A stretch of 64,000 nt of DNA from Bacillota bacterium (GTDB lineage Bacteria; Bacillota; Clostridia; Tissierellales; Peptoniphilaceae): contig JAQYDN010000002.1 of NCBI GenBank assembly GCA_028724185.1, positions 114,190 to 178,189 of the forward strand, read 5' to 3'. Position numbers and translations under genes: made by a program. Below are positions 44,861 through 52,602 of this stretch, one piece after another; the stretch's first letter is position 1, and every line of letters begins with the position of its first letter. The notes beneath the pieces were generated by a model. That model saw only the letters and a list, made by a program, of their open reading frames with translations. It did no database searches and was not told the origin of the DNA.

Positions 44861-45589
44861 TTAATCGGCGACGATCGGAATATACCCGCCCGTTACCGGA
44901 TCACTTTCCATAAGGATCGCGCCTCGTTCATCGATAAAATAGTGCCCCATTAAAATCGTCATGATATCAATAAACGGGTGATCTTTTCTTACCGTCACGA
45001 AATAACCGTGCGCGCCTCCGTATTCGGCGGGCAACGTAATTTCACCCGCATCCGCGTAGTAAAATTCGTCCTCGAGCCGTCCCATCCTCTTTAACCTCTG
45101 GACCACCTCTTGGCCGGCGTTGTATTTGTTGACGTATTCTTCCGGATTTTCCGTGCGATCCGACATCGATACCGTCCTCGCCTCGCCGTTCCACGCGACG
45201 TCCATGCCGAATAGTTCGGAGACTGCCCGAACCGGCAACATCGTCCTGTTGTTGCGGACAAATACGGGAACGTCCAGAGTTACCGTGCCGCCCGCATCCT
45301 TTGTAGAAATCCACACCTCCGCCTCGCCGACAGTCATGTCGATGGCCATATCTCCCCTTTGAATATAGACCGTTCTGTCTTTTGCGTCGTAAGAGACCTC
45401 CGCCCCTAAATATTCCGCGATAACCCTAACCGGAACAAACGTCCTCGAATGTTCTATTATCGGCGATTGATCCGATTTTACCGGCACCCCGTTGCAATAA
45501 ATCGTCACTTCCCGAGGCGCTTGAAAGCCCAACGTCAAGAGGAGCAGCGGCAGTAACAACAGTGCGATACGATTCGATCTTTTCTTCAT
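44861..45589 (-). CDS. Secreted stalk-domain protein (copper amine oxidase N-terminal-like)
   Basis: This encodes about 242 residues with a signal peptide (KKRSNR then a leucine-rich core, ending near residue 24). Two stalk-domain repeats follow: SRTFVPVRVIAEYLGAEVSY with CNGVPVKSD before it, and NNRTMLPVRAVSELFGMDV. The last 70 residues (GGAHGYFVTVRKDHPFIDI, then MGHYFIDERGAILMESDP) may be a small binding domain. It is shorter than the paralogue at 11895 and GC-rich like its neighbours. I chose the ATG 6 bases after AAGGGGG; the long frame to 45712 lies in promoter DNA. Confidence 0.82.
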   Translation of the reverse strand: MKKRSNRIALLLLPLLLLTLGFQAPREVTIYCNGVPVKSDQSPIIEHSRTFVPVRVIAEYLGAEVSYDAKDRTVYIQRGDMAIDMTVGEAEVWISTKDAGGTVTLDVPVFVRNNRTMLPVRAVSELFGMDVAWNGEARTVSMSDRTENPEEYVNKYNAGQEVVQRLKRMGRLEDEFYYADAGEITLPAEYGGAHGYFVTVRKDHPFIDIMTILMGHYFIDERGAILMESDPVTGGYIPIVAD

Positions 45590-45760
45590 CTCCATCCCCC
45601 TTCGTCCACCTCGGTAATCGCCACACTTCTCGACGGATGCTGTCGAGTCCGACCGAGCCGCGTCGGTTAAAAAGGTGCCATTCCGTTCAACTTGAGTTGT
45701 GCCGCATCGCATCTCGCTTTCGGTCGATGGATCGACGGCCGTTATGGGTACTTACCTCAT

Positions 45761-45822
45761 CCGATACATATCGGAAAATATTTTATTAAATGCATGATAC
45801 TATGTGCCTTGACGCGCGTCAA
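45761..45822 (-). promoter_or_regulatory. Promoter with two palindromes for the stalk-domain gene
   Basis: On the minus strand TTGACG, 17 bases, TATCAT. The -35 lies within a perfect 14-base palindrome TTGACGCGCGTCAA (45809-45822), and CCGATACATATCGG (45761-45774) lies downstream of the -10. Both are candidate operators. Confidence 0.5.
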
Positions 45823-45862
45823 TCTCCGCTCCGAAAATTCTGCGATTTGATCGATCGATATC

Positions 45863-45904
45863 AAAAAAACAGCTTTAAGATAGCAAGTCCCAAAGCTGTT
45901 TTTA
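45863..45904 (-). terminator. Terminator of the nitrilase gene
   Basis: AAAAACAGCTTT...AAAGCTGTTTTTTT on the minus strand, loop of about 15 bases. Confidence 0.82.
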
Positions 45905-45936
45905 TTCCGCGACATACGCGCGACATTGCCGCGCTC

Positions 45937-46848
45937 CTATTTATCTTCAAATTCAAAGCGGAAGATATCCTCTCTGCTGTAGTGCCCGCAGACGTCGAAT
46001 TCCATGCGGGACGCGGGGACCTCGTCCATGTCGAGATCCCCGTAGACGATCCCCTCCCGGTCCCACAACGTCTCCGTCACGGCGTGTCCGAACGGGTCGA
46101 TGACGTTGCTGCCTCCCCGACACGCGGTCTTTGCGTCGATCTTTGACCCTTCGTTCATCGTCGGATACATCGCCTTCGTGAAGTACAAATCGGCATTGAC
46201 GACGTAACAACGGCCCTCGATCGCGATGTGGCGAACGGTGTTTTGCCACTCCGCGTTGTCGTTTGTATTGCTCGAAATATAGATCGTGATCCCCTTCTCG
46301 TACAGGGCGACCCGCGCGAGGGGCATGTAACTTTCCCAACAAATCATGTCGCCGACCGGTCCCCAAGGCGTATCCATCACGGGAAAATAATCTCGGTACG
46401 CCTCGCCCCATATATTGCGCTCCGATCCCGTCGGTTTTAATTTCCGATGGTTTAACCTTCGTCCGTCCGGCGATAGCATCATATTTGAATTATAAAGCGT
46501 CGCGCTCACGGCGTCCCGTTCGGAGTAGCCGATGCTGAGGTAGACGCGACGCGCCTTGACGCATTCCGTCAACCGATCCATCTCTTTCCCATCGGCTAAA
46601 ATGGAGTTGTCGTAGTATATCTTCCAGTCCTCCCGCCCGGGTTGCGTCCGCTTGCCCACCGAAAAGCCGAAATTCATCCCCAGGGGATACCCCGGGATAA
46701 ATAATTCGGGGATGACGATAAGCTCCGCCCCGTGATCCGCGGCTTCTTCTATCAGTCGGATGGCCTTTTCGACGCAGGCGTCCTTGTCGAACATCACGGG
46801 AGCCGCCTGACACACGGCGACCCTGCACGTCTTCTTTAAATCCTTCAT
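45937..46848 (-). CDS. Nitrilase-type carbon-nitrogen hydrolase
   Basis: This encodes 303 residues. The Glu-Lys-Cys triad is visible: Glu48 in IPELFIPGYP, Lys136 in HRKLKPT and Cys170 in GDMICWESYMP. The CWE motif and HRKLKPT are characteristic of true nitrilases (branch 1, nitrile to acid and ammonia) rather than amidases, though cyanide- or aldoxime-related members share them. It is cytoplasmic and stands alone with its own terminator. The start follows GGAGATGCGGG. The substrate cannot be predicted. Confidence 0.88.
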   Translation of the reverse strand: MKDLKKTCRVAVCQAAPVMFDKDACVEKAIRLIEEAADHGAELIVIPELFIPGYPLGMNFGFSVGKRTQPGREDWKIYYDNSILADGKEMDRLTECVKARRVYLSIGYSERDAVSATLYNSNMMLSPDGRRLNHRKLKPTGSERNIWGEAYRDYFPVMDTPWGPVGDMICWESYMPLARVALYEKGITIYISSNTNDNAEWQNTVRHIAIEGRCYVVNADLYFTKAMYPTMNEGSKIDAKTACRGGSNVIDPFGHAVTETLWDREGIVYGDLDMDEVPASRMEFDVCGHYSREDIFRFEFEDK

Positions 46849-47035
46849 CCCGCATCTCCTTTCCGGTTCTTCGCCGACCGCCCATCACACTCACAGTAGG
46901 CCGACGATGCCTCTACATCTCTTTAATCTCCTCCATTTAACGCTGTCAACATGCCCGCTCGTTAAGCGATTTATCAACTTTATAACCGCGCTCCGGATGA
47001 TCGACGCTCGATCAGAACATACGGGGTCTTGCGGA

Positions 47036-48538
47036 TCATTTTTCGTTTTCGCCGGATTTAAAATACTCCCTCGCCTTTTCCATATCGTCGACCAGTTCGA
47101 GCGTTCCGAGGTAATTTTTATTTTTATCCCTCACCGCCATATACCTGACGAGATAGATCCTGTCGTTTTTCTCGGTCCACACTTCCACGACATCTCGTTT
47201 TCCACTTTTAAAGTCGTCGATAATTGATCTGACCATCGGCTCGATATGGGCCGGGTGCGAGGAGTAAACATCTCTTCCCAGGGCAGACTTCGGTCGCTTA
47301 AAGACCTTTAAGCCTTCGCCATCATTAAAGTACCTGTTGATGTCGGACCTGTCTACAAAAGTAATCTCGGACGGAATGATATTGAGCACGGCTTGTATCT
47401 CCTCTATTTCCAAAGATCCCGATCCGAGTTCAATCCTTCCCTCGTGAGACCGGGGCTCTTCCGCCTCGAGCGTTTCTCCTTCTTCCCAAACCGGAAGTTC
47501 TGTATCAAACATCCACGCGTATCCCTTTAGGTCCCTGTAAATTTCCCTCCACTCGTCGTCTGAAAATTTATCGGCGCATATCGGAAATAGGATATTTCTC
47601 TCCTTGTAGACCATCTCTTCCGCTCTCTCTAAAACATTCTCGAGCCTCTCTTTCCACGCCGCATCTCTTACTTTTATCCTTTTTAATTCAGATAGTTCGT
47701 CCCTTATCTCGTCATCGACCTTCCACATGACATCGTGTGGACCGGACATGTCGTAAGTTACTTTTAAGAGCGGGTAGAGGAGGTCGCCCTTCTTACTGTA
47801 GTGGATCGGAAGCTTGGTTATTTCATGAAATAAATCTTCGCTCGGATGAGCGCTATATTCCTCGAGGATTTTCTCTATATGATCATTTTCCCTTGAAAAA
47901 GCGTATAGAGGATGGCCTTTGATGTCGCTCAGCTCTCGATCCGCCTTGAGAGGAGAACTCTTTGCTTCCCGTTCATTTCTCTCGATGAAAGATTCCGTCA
48001 CAGCCTCCTCCGCATGTCTGATCTTCTCCTCCAACGTGTTCCCGTGAAAGAGAGCGGAGTGAAGGTCGCAGAGCCTTTGAACTTTCTCCAGCCCCATGCC
48101 CTCTTCGATCAGATCTTGTTCGGCTTCCATTATTTCTGCCGGCTCGACATTCGAAAAGTTTTTTACAAAATCTTTTCTTACGATCTCCAAGTCTTCCTTG
48201 TCTTCCAATCTGATCAAGTAGGACTTCAGTCGCTCTTTGCGCCCTTCCTCTCCTTTGGGCGCTCGATCTCTTTTATTTTCCTTTTTTTCTTCTAATTTAT
48301 TTTCTTTTTCCAAACCGCTTAGTTCAAATCCGGCTTCTTTTAAGGTGTTTTCAATTTTATCCATCGGTACATGTCTTAGTTTTGCGCCTTTTTTCAAGGT
48401 CATGATCTTTCCGACGCTGTTTAACATGCCCTTCTTTTTTATCTCGCTAAATCCGAGCTCGTCCATGATTTCAATCAATTCGGGATACTTGCGAACGGAT
48501 TCAAAGATACTCGTATCCGGATCGATGACTTTTCTCAT
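47036..48538 (-). CDS. DUF438 protein: DUF1858, hemerythrin-like and PAS domains
   Basis: This encodes 500 residues. Residues 1-75 are DUF1858-like (RKVIDPDTSIFESVRKYPEL), followed by a charged linker and the DUF438 part. A hemerythrin-like four-helix bundle with His/Glu ligands (ENDHIEKILEEY, LPIHYSKKGDLLYPLL, PHDVMWKVDDEI, ERNILFPIC) covers about 235-365. A PAS domain (ITFVDRSDINRYFNDGEGL) makes the C-terminus. It probably senses or handles O2 or NO together with the di-iron protein upstream, whose stop lies 2 bases before. The ATG at 48538 follows GGAAGTGTGAGC. Confidence 0.85.
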   Translation of the reverse strand: MRKVIDPDTSIFESVRKYPELIEIMDELGFSEIKKKGMLNSVGKIMTLKKGAKLRHVPMDKIENTLKEAGFELSGLEKENKLEEKKENKRDRAPKGEEGRKERLKSYLIRLEDKEDLEIVRKDFVKNFSNVEPAEIMEAEQDLIEEGMGLEKVQRLCDLHSALFHGNTLEEKIRHAEEAVTESFIERNEREAKSSPLKADRELSDIKGHPLYAFSRENDHIEKILEEYSAHPSEDLFHEITKLPIHYSKKGDLLYPLLKVTYDMSGPHDVMWKVDDEIRDELSELKRIKVRDAAWKERLENVLERAEEMVYKERNILFPICADKFSDDEWREIYRDLKGYAWMFDTELPVWEEGETLEAEEPRSHEGRIELGSGSLEIEEIQAVLNIIPSEITFVDRSDINRYFNDGEGLKVFKRPKSALGRDVYSSHPAHIEPMVRSIIDDFKSGKRDVVEVWTEKNDRIYLVRYMAVRDKNKNYLGTLELVDDMEKAREYFKSGENEK

Positions 48539-48540
48539 GC

Positions 48541-49248
48541 TCACACTTCCTTTCGGCATTTCGGGAAAATAATTGAATTTTCCTTGAATATATGAAGGAA
48601 GACGTCCTTTATGAGTCTATCCAGATCCCGATATGTCTTTTTGAATGTCGGGCAAGCATCTTCCGGCACGTTAAAATCGTCCGTGACATCGATCATGGCC
48701 TTGATGAGCTCGCCCGCTTGCTCGTGTTCAGCCTCGAGCGTCTCGATTCTATCCATAATTGCTCGATTCGGCTTCGGATTGTTTAACATCAGAGGGAACG
48801 TTACCGCTTCTTCGATGAGGAAATGCTCCTCCAGTTCCGTCTTTAGATTCCCGAACAGTCGATGAAGTTCCAAGAGTTCCTCGCCGTGGTTTTCAAAGTG
48901 CACCAAGAGGATTTTATTGAGCAGAGGATCGATCGACGCCAAGAGTTTTCTCTCGAGAGTATGGTGAAAGTCTATTACGGAATCGATCATTTTCTTGGTA
49001 GAACGTTCTTTAAAACGATCTAACGCGATATCTTCTCCGTCCTCCTTATCTTTATCTAATTCGGAAAACGCCTTTCTGATCTCGGAAAGAAGTTTTTCTT
49101 CTTCGAGAGAAGATTCTTCCGCGGCCTCGCTCACGGTCATATAACCGTGACAGCAAAAGTCTATCCTCTTTTCATTAAAAAACGTCGTCATCTCGCTATT
49201 TTCATTGACTATTTCTTCTAATCTTGTATTTAAATTGATATCTAACAT
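48541..49248 (-). CDS. ric: RIC/ScdA di-iron protein, repair of iron-sulfur clusters
   Basis: This encodes 235 residues. The N-terminal ScdA_N part carries IDFCCHGYMTVSEA (residues 30-43, double Cys and His), followed by a hemerythrin-like four-helix bundle whose iron ligands are visible as HHTLE, FENHGEELLELH, EHFLIEEAVTFP, EHEQAG and FKENSIIFP. Members repair Fe-S clusters damaged by NO or peroxide. The ATG at 49248 is placed after AAAGGGTGAT. A Crp/Fnr-type dyad lies in its promoter. Confidence 0.92.
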   Translation of the reverse strand: MLDINLNTRLEEIVNENSEMTTFFNEKRIDFCCHGYMTVSEAAEESSLEEEKLLSEIRKAFSELDKDKEDGEDIALDRFKERSTKKMIDSVIDFHHTLERKLLASIDPLLNKILLVHFENHGEELLELHRLFGNLKTELEEHFLIEEAVTFPLMLNNPKPNRAIMDRIETLEAEHEQAGELIKAMIDVTDDFNVPEDACPTFKKTYRDLDRLIKDVFLHIFKENSIIFPKCRKEV

Positions 49249-49281
49249 ATAATCACCCTTTCTTTGATTCCATTGTAGAGG

Positions 49282-49314
49282 ACTATATGTTTTAATTCTG
49301 TGGTCCAAGTCACA
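49282..49314 (-). promoter_or_regulatory. Promoter and Crp/Fnr-type dyad upstream of ric
   Basis: TGTGG-TCCAAG-TCACA (49299-49314; minus reading TGTGA-N6-CCACA) matches the TGTGA-N6-TCACA consensus at nine of ten bases. The -10 TATAGT is at 49287-49282, so the dyad covers the -35 region. The regulator gene ends only 4 bases away. Confidence 0.6.
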
Positions 49315-49317
49315 AAC

Positions 49318-50001
49318 TTATTCTTTTACAATGTCACGTAGACCTTCCTTATCTACAATTTGGATTCTCCTGTAGGCGAGAGTCTCTATATAGCCGTCGG
49401 CTTCCAATTCACTGAGCTTTCTGGAGACGGTCTCTCGACTTAAACTCAAGGAGGACGCGATATTTTCTTGATTGAGTTCCACGAGAGGTTTCCCGATCAT
49501 TTTCGACCGGTAGAGTAAAAAAGCCCCCAATTTTTTATAGGCATCCTTGATGGAGAGAATTTCCACAAGATTTTTGCTCTGATACAGTTTTTTGCTAAGA
49601 TTTTCTATCATTTTAATGGAAAAATCCGGATTTTCAAATATTAGCCGTTTGATCGACGCCAAGCTGATAATGCAGATACCGGTTTTTTCGAGGGTAATTC
49701 CCCCCGTCTCAAACTTACTTTTTACAAAAATGCTGTCTTCTCCTATCGTATCGCCCGCCGTGTAGATGTCTCTAATGTATTCTCTCCCGTCGAGGTCGTA
49801 ACTGGCGGACTTCATCTTGCCGTATCTAATGATGATAATTTTATCGATCGGCTCTCCTTCTCTAAAGATTTCTTCATTTTTTTCGACGTCCTTATGGATC
49901 GCCGTCTTATAAAGTTCACCGGATTCTTCGGGGCTTAAGTTTTTAAATATTTCTATTTTCGAAAGGCAGTTCCCGTGGTTCCGACAGTCTTTGCAAGCCA
50001 T
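49318..50001 (-). CDS. Crp/Fnr-family transcriptional regulator
   Basis: This encodes 227 residues. The cyclic-nucleotide-type beta-barrel covers about 15-135 (IFREGEPIDKIIIIRYGKMK, GDTIGEDSIF) and the winged helix covers 150-220, with recognition helix SLSRETVSRKLSELE. Cysteines 3, 6 and 12 in the N-terminal MACKDCRNHGNC could bind a metal or an Fe-S cluster, as in FNR; the spacing differs from classical FNR. It directly precedes ric, whose promoter has a matching dyad, which suggests it controls a nitrosative- or oxygen-stress response. Confidence 0.88.
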   Translation of the reverse strand: MACKDCRNHGNCLSKIEIFKNLSPEESGELYKTAIHKDVEKNEEIFREGEPIDKIIIIRYGKMKSASYDLDGREYIRDIYTAGDTIGEDSIFVKSKFETGGITLEKTGICIISLASIKRLIFENPDFSIKMIENLSKKLYQSKNLVEILSIKDAYKKLGAFLLYRSKMIGKPLVELNQENIASSLSLSRETVSRKLSELEADGYIETLAYRRIQIVDKEGLRDIVKE

Positions 50002-50054
50002 ATGCCCTCCTCATGAAAGCGAGATTTCCTAAACGTGCGCTTTTAAAATTTTTT

Positions 50055-50423
50055 TTACGCGTCCAATTTCTCTTCGATCCAGTCCTTTAAAATCACAACG
50101 TGATTGTAGGTCTTGTCCTTGGCCGCATAGAGGAGTATCAGGTCCTCCTCTTTTAAAATATCGGATACCTTTTTCAAAAAATCATCCGCTTCCGGATTTT
50201 CCTCGAGCTCCTTGACATAATCCTCTTTAAAGGCTTCAAAGCGCTCCGGATCGTGGTTGAACCACTTTCTCAAGTCGCTCGTGGGAGTTATTTCTTTTTC
50301 CCAAAGAAAAGGTTCGATTGTCTCTTTCTTGATCCCTCTCGGCCACAGTCGGTCCACCAACATTCTTTTTCCCTTCATCCCCGGATCGAACTCGTAGACT
50401 CTTACCATCTTGATTTGTCCCAT
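50055..50423 (-). CDS. DUF488-family protein (YeaO-like)
   Basis: This encodes 122 residues. The family is recognised by MLVDRLWPRGIKKETIE near residue 20, DLRKWFNHDPERF near 50 and the final LLYAAKDKTYNHVVILKDW. Members are small single-domain proteins of unknown activity, often found near stress or haem-related genes. No cysteine is present. It has its own GGAGATGATGGT site; a promoter is likely in the 190-base gap upstream, but I see no clear match. Confidence 0.85.
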   Translation of the reverse strand: MGQIKMVRVYEFDPGMKGKRMLVDRLWPRGIKKETIEPFLWEKEITPTSDLRKWFNHDPERFEAFKEDYVKELEENPEADDFLKKVSDILKEEDLILLYAAKDKTYNHVVILKDWIEEKLDA

Positions 50424-50612
50424 ACCATCATCTCCTAAATCATCTTTTCACAATAAAATCTTCTCGTCCTATCTTTACCCGAAGACACGCCTCCTTTGAA
50501 GATCTCTAACCTCGGCCGTTAGCCGCTCCATGTTTATGTGAGACATGCCGTCCCTCCGACATCCGCCGATACTCGAACGATCTTACGTCCCACCGCATAG
50601 ACACCGCCGTCT

Positions 50613-51203
50613 CTATTGTTCGCCTCCGACATCATTCAAACGGTCGGCAAAGGCGATCGCGTGCCGACGCTTCGTCTCGTCCATAAAGGGCTCCTTCAAA
50701 TTTCGATGTCTCTCGCCGAGCATCCCTATATAGTCCATCTTCGTATGTTTGCAGAACCGCCTCAAGGCCTCGACGAATAAATCCGTCCCCCTCTCCACGG
50801 GATATCCGCAGGTCGTGACAAGTGCCAATTTTTTGCCCTCGTACAGGGACGGACCGTGGGGATCGTCGCCGTAATATTTACACCCGGCGTAGACGAGTCG
50901 GTCGAGGACGGCCTTCACGGGGGCGGGCGCCGACCATACATACACCGGCGCGGCGATCACGACCACGTCGGAGTCGGCCACCGCTTTTAAAATCGGCTGC
51001 ATATCGTCCTGAATCACACAACAAATGTCGTCCGGATCGTCCTGACAGCCGAGGCAGGCCTTACAGCCCGCGATATCGCTTTCGTACACGTCGAAGTAGC
51101 TTATCTCGTTATCTCGGTCGCGCAATTCGTCCATCACGACCGACAGAAGGTTTGCGGTGTTGCCGCGCTTTCTGGGACTTCCGAAAATGATGCAATAGTT
51201 CAT
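50613..51203 (-). CDS. NAD(P)H-dependent FMN reductase / iron-sulfur flavoprotein-like
   Basis: This encodes 196 residues. The flavodoxin-like FMN phosphate loop is GSPRKRGNTANLL near residue 8, and the second FMN contact is APVYVWSAPAPVKAVLDR near 85. Between them CKACLGCQDDPDDICCV (residues 47-63) has a compact Cys cluster of the iron-sulfur flavoprotein group, although the spacing is closer to the simple NADPH-FMN reductases that keep these Cys without a cluster. Cytosolic electron transfer is likely. The start follows AGGAGGAAATGAC. Confidence 0.82.
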   Translation of the reverse strand: MNYCIIFGSPRKRGNTANLLSVVMDELRDRDNEISYFDVYESDIAGCKACLGCQDDPDDICCVIQDDMQPILKAVADSDVVVIAAPVYVWSAPAPVKAVLDRLVYAGCKYYGDDPHGPSLYEGKKLALVTTCGYPVERGTDLFVEALRRFCKHTKMDYIGMLGERHRNLKEPFMDETKRRHAIAFADRLNDVGGEQ

Positions 51204-51333
51204 GTCATTTCCTCCTTAAATACCGTGTCGAGGTACGAATCGGATCGATGCGGATAAAGGATCCGCCGAAATCTGCGTACCGCGTCTCTTATATCAAGTA
51301 TATCCTTTTTTGATCGTCGGGGCCGCATCCTAC

Positions 51334-51368
51334 AAAAAAGAGACGAGATTTCTCTCGCCCCTCTCGTC
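51334..51368 (-). terminator. Hairpin with U-run in the leader of the flavoprotein gene
   Basis: On the minus strand GACGAGA-N13-TCTCGTC-TCTTTTTT. There is no gene upstream on this strand, so it lies in the 5-prime leader of the flavoprotein gene and may be an attenuator. A palindrome GGACCACATGGTCC (51438-51451) lies further upstream. Confidence 0.45.
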
Positions 51369-51500
51369 CACAAGGGCCCCCTCCGTGCCCTTTGTTTCAT
51401 CTTTCCTATTTAATTTTTGATACGATTATCCGCCCAAGGACCACATGGTCCGCAATTCGATGATCGAAAGACTTCTTCTTCCGAACGTCCCCGAAAGCAC

Positions 51501-51549
51501 TTGATCACAAACGATTCTTTTCTATAATAAAAGTGATAGATACTGTCAC
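51501..51549 (+). promoter_or_regulatory. Promoter and operator-like dyad of the quinone-oxidoreductase gene
   Basis: TTGATC (51501-51506), 16 bases, perfect TATAAT (51523-51528). GTGATAG-ATA-CTGTCAC (51533-51549), 6 of 7 matched positions per arm, covers the expected transcription start, as a repressor site would. Confidence 0.65.
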
Positions 51550-51571
51550 AAGATGTAAAGGAGGATGTACT

Positions 51572-52561
51572 GTGAAAGCTGTCGTTTTTAAAGAATTCGG
51601 ATCATCCGACGTGCTGGAGTTCGTCGAACGGCCGATTCCTTTGCCCGCAGAGGACGAGGTCCTCGTCCGCGTGGACGCCGTCACCGTCGACAATGTCGAT
51701 ATTATCATTCGCAAAGGTCTCTACCCGACGGAGCTGCAAAATCCCGCGATCACCGGCCGCGACCTGGTCGGCGCGGTCGAAAGCGTGGGGAAAAGCGTGA
51801 AAAATTTCCTCCCCGGCGACGCGGTATGGACCAATTCAGCGGGCTTCGACGGCAGGATGGGAGCCACGGCGGAATACGTCGCCGTACGGGCCGACCGCCT
51901 TTATCGCATCCCCGAATCGGTGGATCCCCATCGCCTGGTCGCCTCGGTTCACTCGTCTTCCACCGCCCAGATCGTCACCCGCGAGATGATGAAACTGCGC
52001 GAAGGCGACACCATCCTGATCGAGGGCGCCGGCGGAAATGTCGGCCGGAAATTTGTCCAGTGTGCCCACGCCTTGAAGGCGAGGGTGTTCACCACCTCGT
52101 CCGAAAAATCTTTTGATGCGCTTTACGCTCTCGGCGCGGACCGGTGTTTCTCCTACGATACATCGGGCATGGAAGAACTCTCCTCGATCCGCGACGACGT
52201 AGCGATTCGCCACATCATCGACACTTCCGGAAAAGTCACGTTATCACAAAACTTATCGTTGCTCGGATTCGGCGGCCAACTGACGCTTATTACCCCGCCG
52301 CCGGCGGATACTTCCTTCGACGCAAGCGCCTTCTACATGAACGATCAGTGTATCCGCGGGTTCGTGCTCAGCCACGCGACGTGCGCGCAGCTGGAGGATA
52401 ATGCGCAGCACCTAAACCGATACTTTGAGCAAGGTTTGCTCCTCGAAGACCCGGTCGAGTTCCATTCCCTCGAGGACGTCCCCGAGCTGCACGCACAACT
52501 CGAAAAAGAAGGCGCCCACGGCATGAAGTACGTCATCCTGACGGAGGCGAATTTATTTTAA
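51572..52561 (+). CDS. Quinone oxidoreductase-like protein (zinc-independent MDR family)
   Basis: This encodes 329 residues. The GroES-like N-terminal part (VKAVVFKEFGSSDVLEFVER) and the NADPH-binding Rossmann part with IEGAGGNVGRKFVQCA near residue 150 define the medium-chain reductase fold. The zinc ligands of alcohol dehydrogenases are missing, as in QOR/zeta-crystallin. Typical activity is NADPH-dependent reduction of quinones or enones. The start is a GTG at 51572, 6 bases after GGAGGATGTACT; no operon partner is seen. Confidence 0.88.
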   Translation: MKAVVFKEFGSSDVLEFVERPIPLPAEDEVLVRVDAVTVDNVDIIIRKGLYPTELQNPAITGRDLVGAVESVGKSVKNFLPGDAVWTNSAGFDGRMGATAEYVAVRADRLYRIPESVDPHRLVASVHSSSTAQIVTREMMKLREGDTILIEGAGGNVGRKFVQCAHALKARVFTTSSEKSFDALYALGADRCFSYDTSGMEELSSIRDDVAIRHIIDTSGKVTLSQNLSLLGFGGQLTLITPPPADTSFDASAFYMNDQCIRGFVLSHATCAQLEDNAQHLNRYFEQGLLLEDPVEFHSLEDVPELHAQLEKEGAHGMKYVILTEANLF

Positions 52562-52602
52562 GATAGGCGAAATTTCTCACACCTTCCGCCGCGTCCGCTC
52601 AA

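Noticed and set aside
51204..51500. T-box riboswitch in the leader of the flavoprotein gene
   Set aside because: No T-box core sequence and no specifier-loop arrangement could be found; only a terminator-like hairpin remains.
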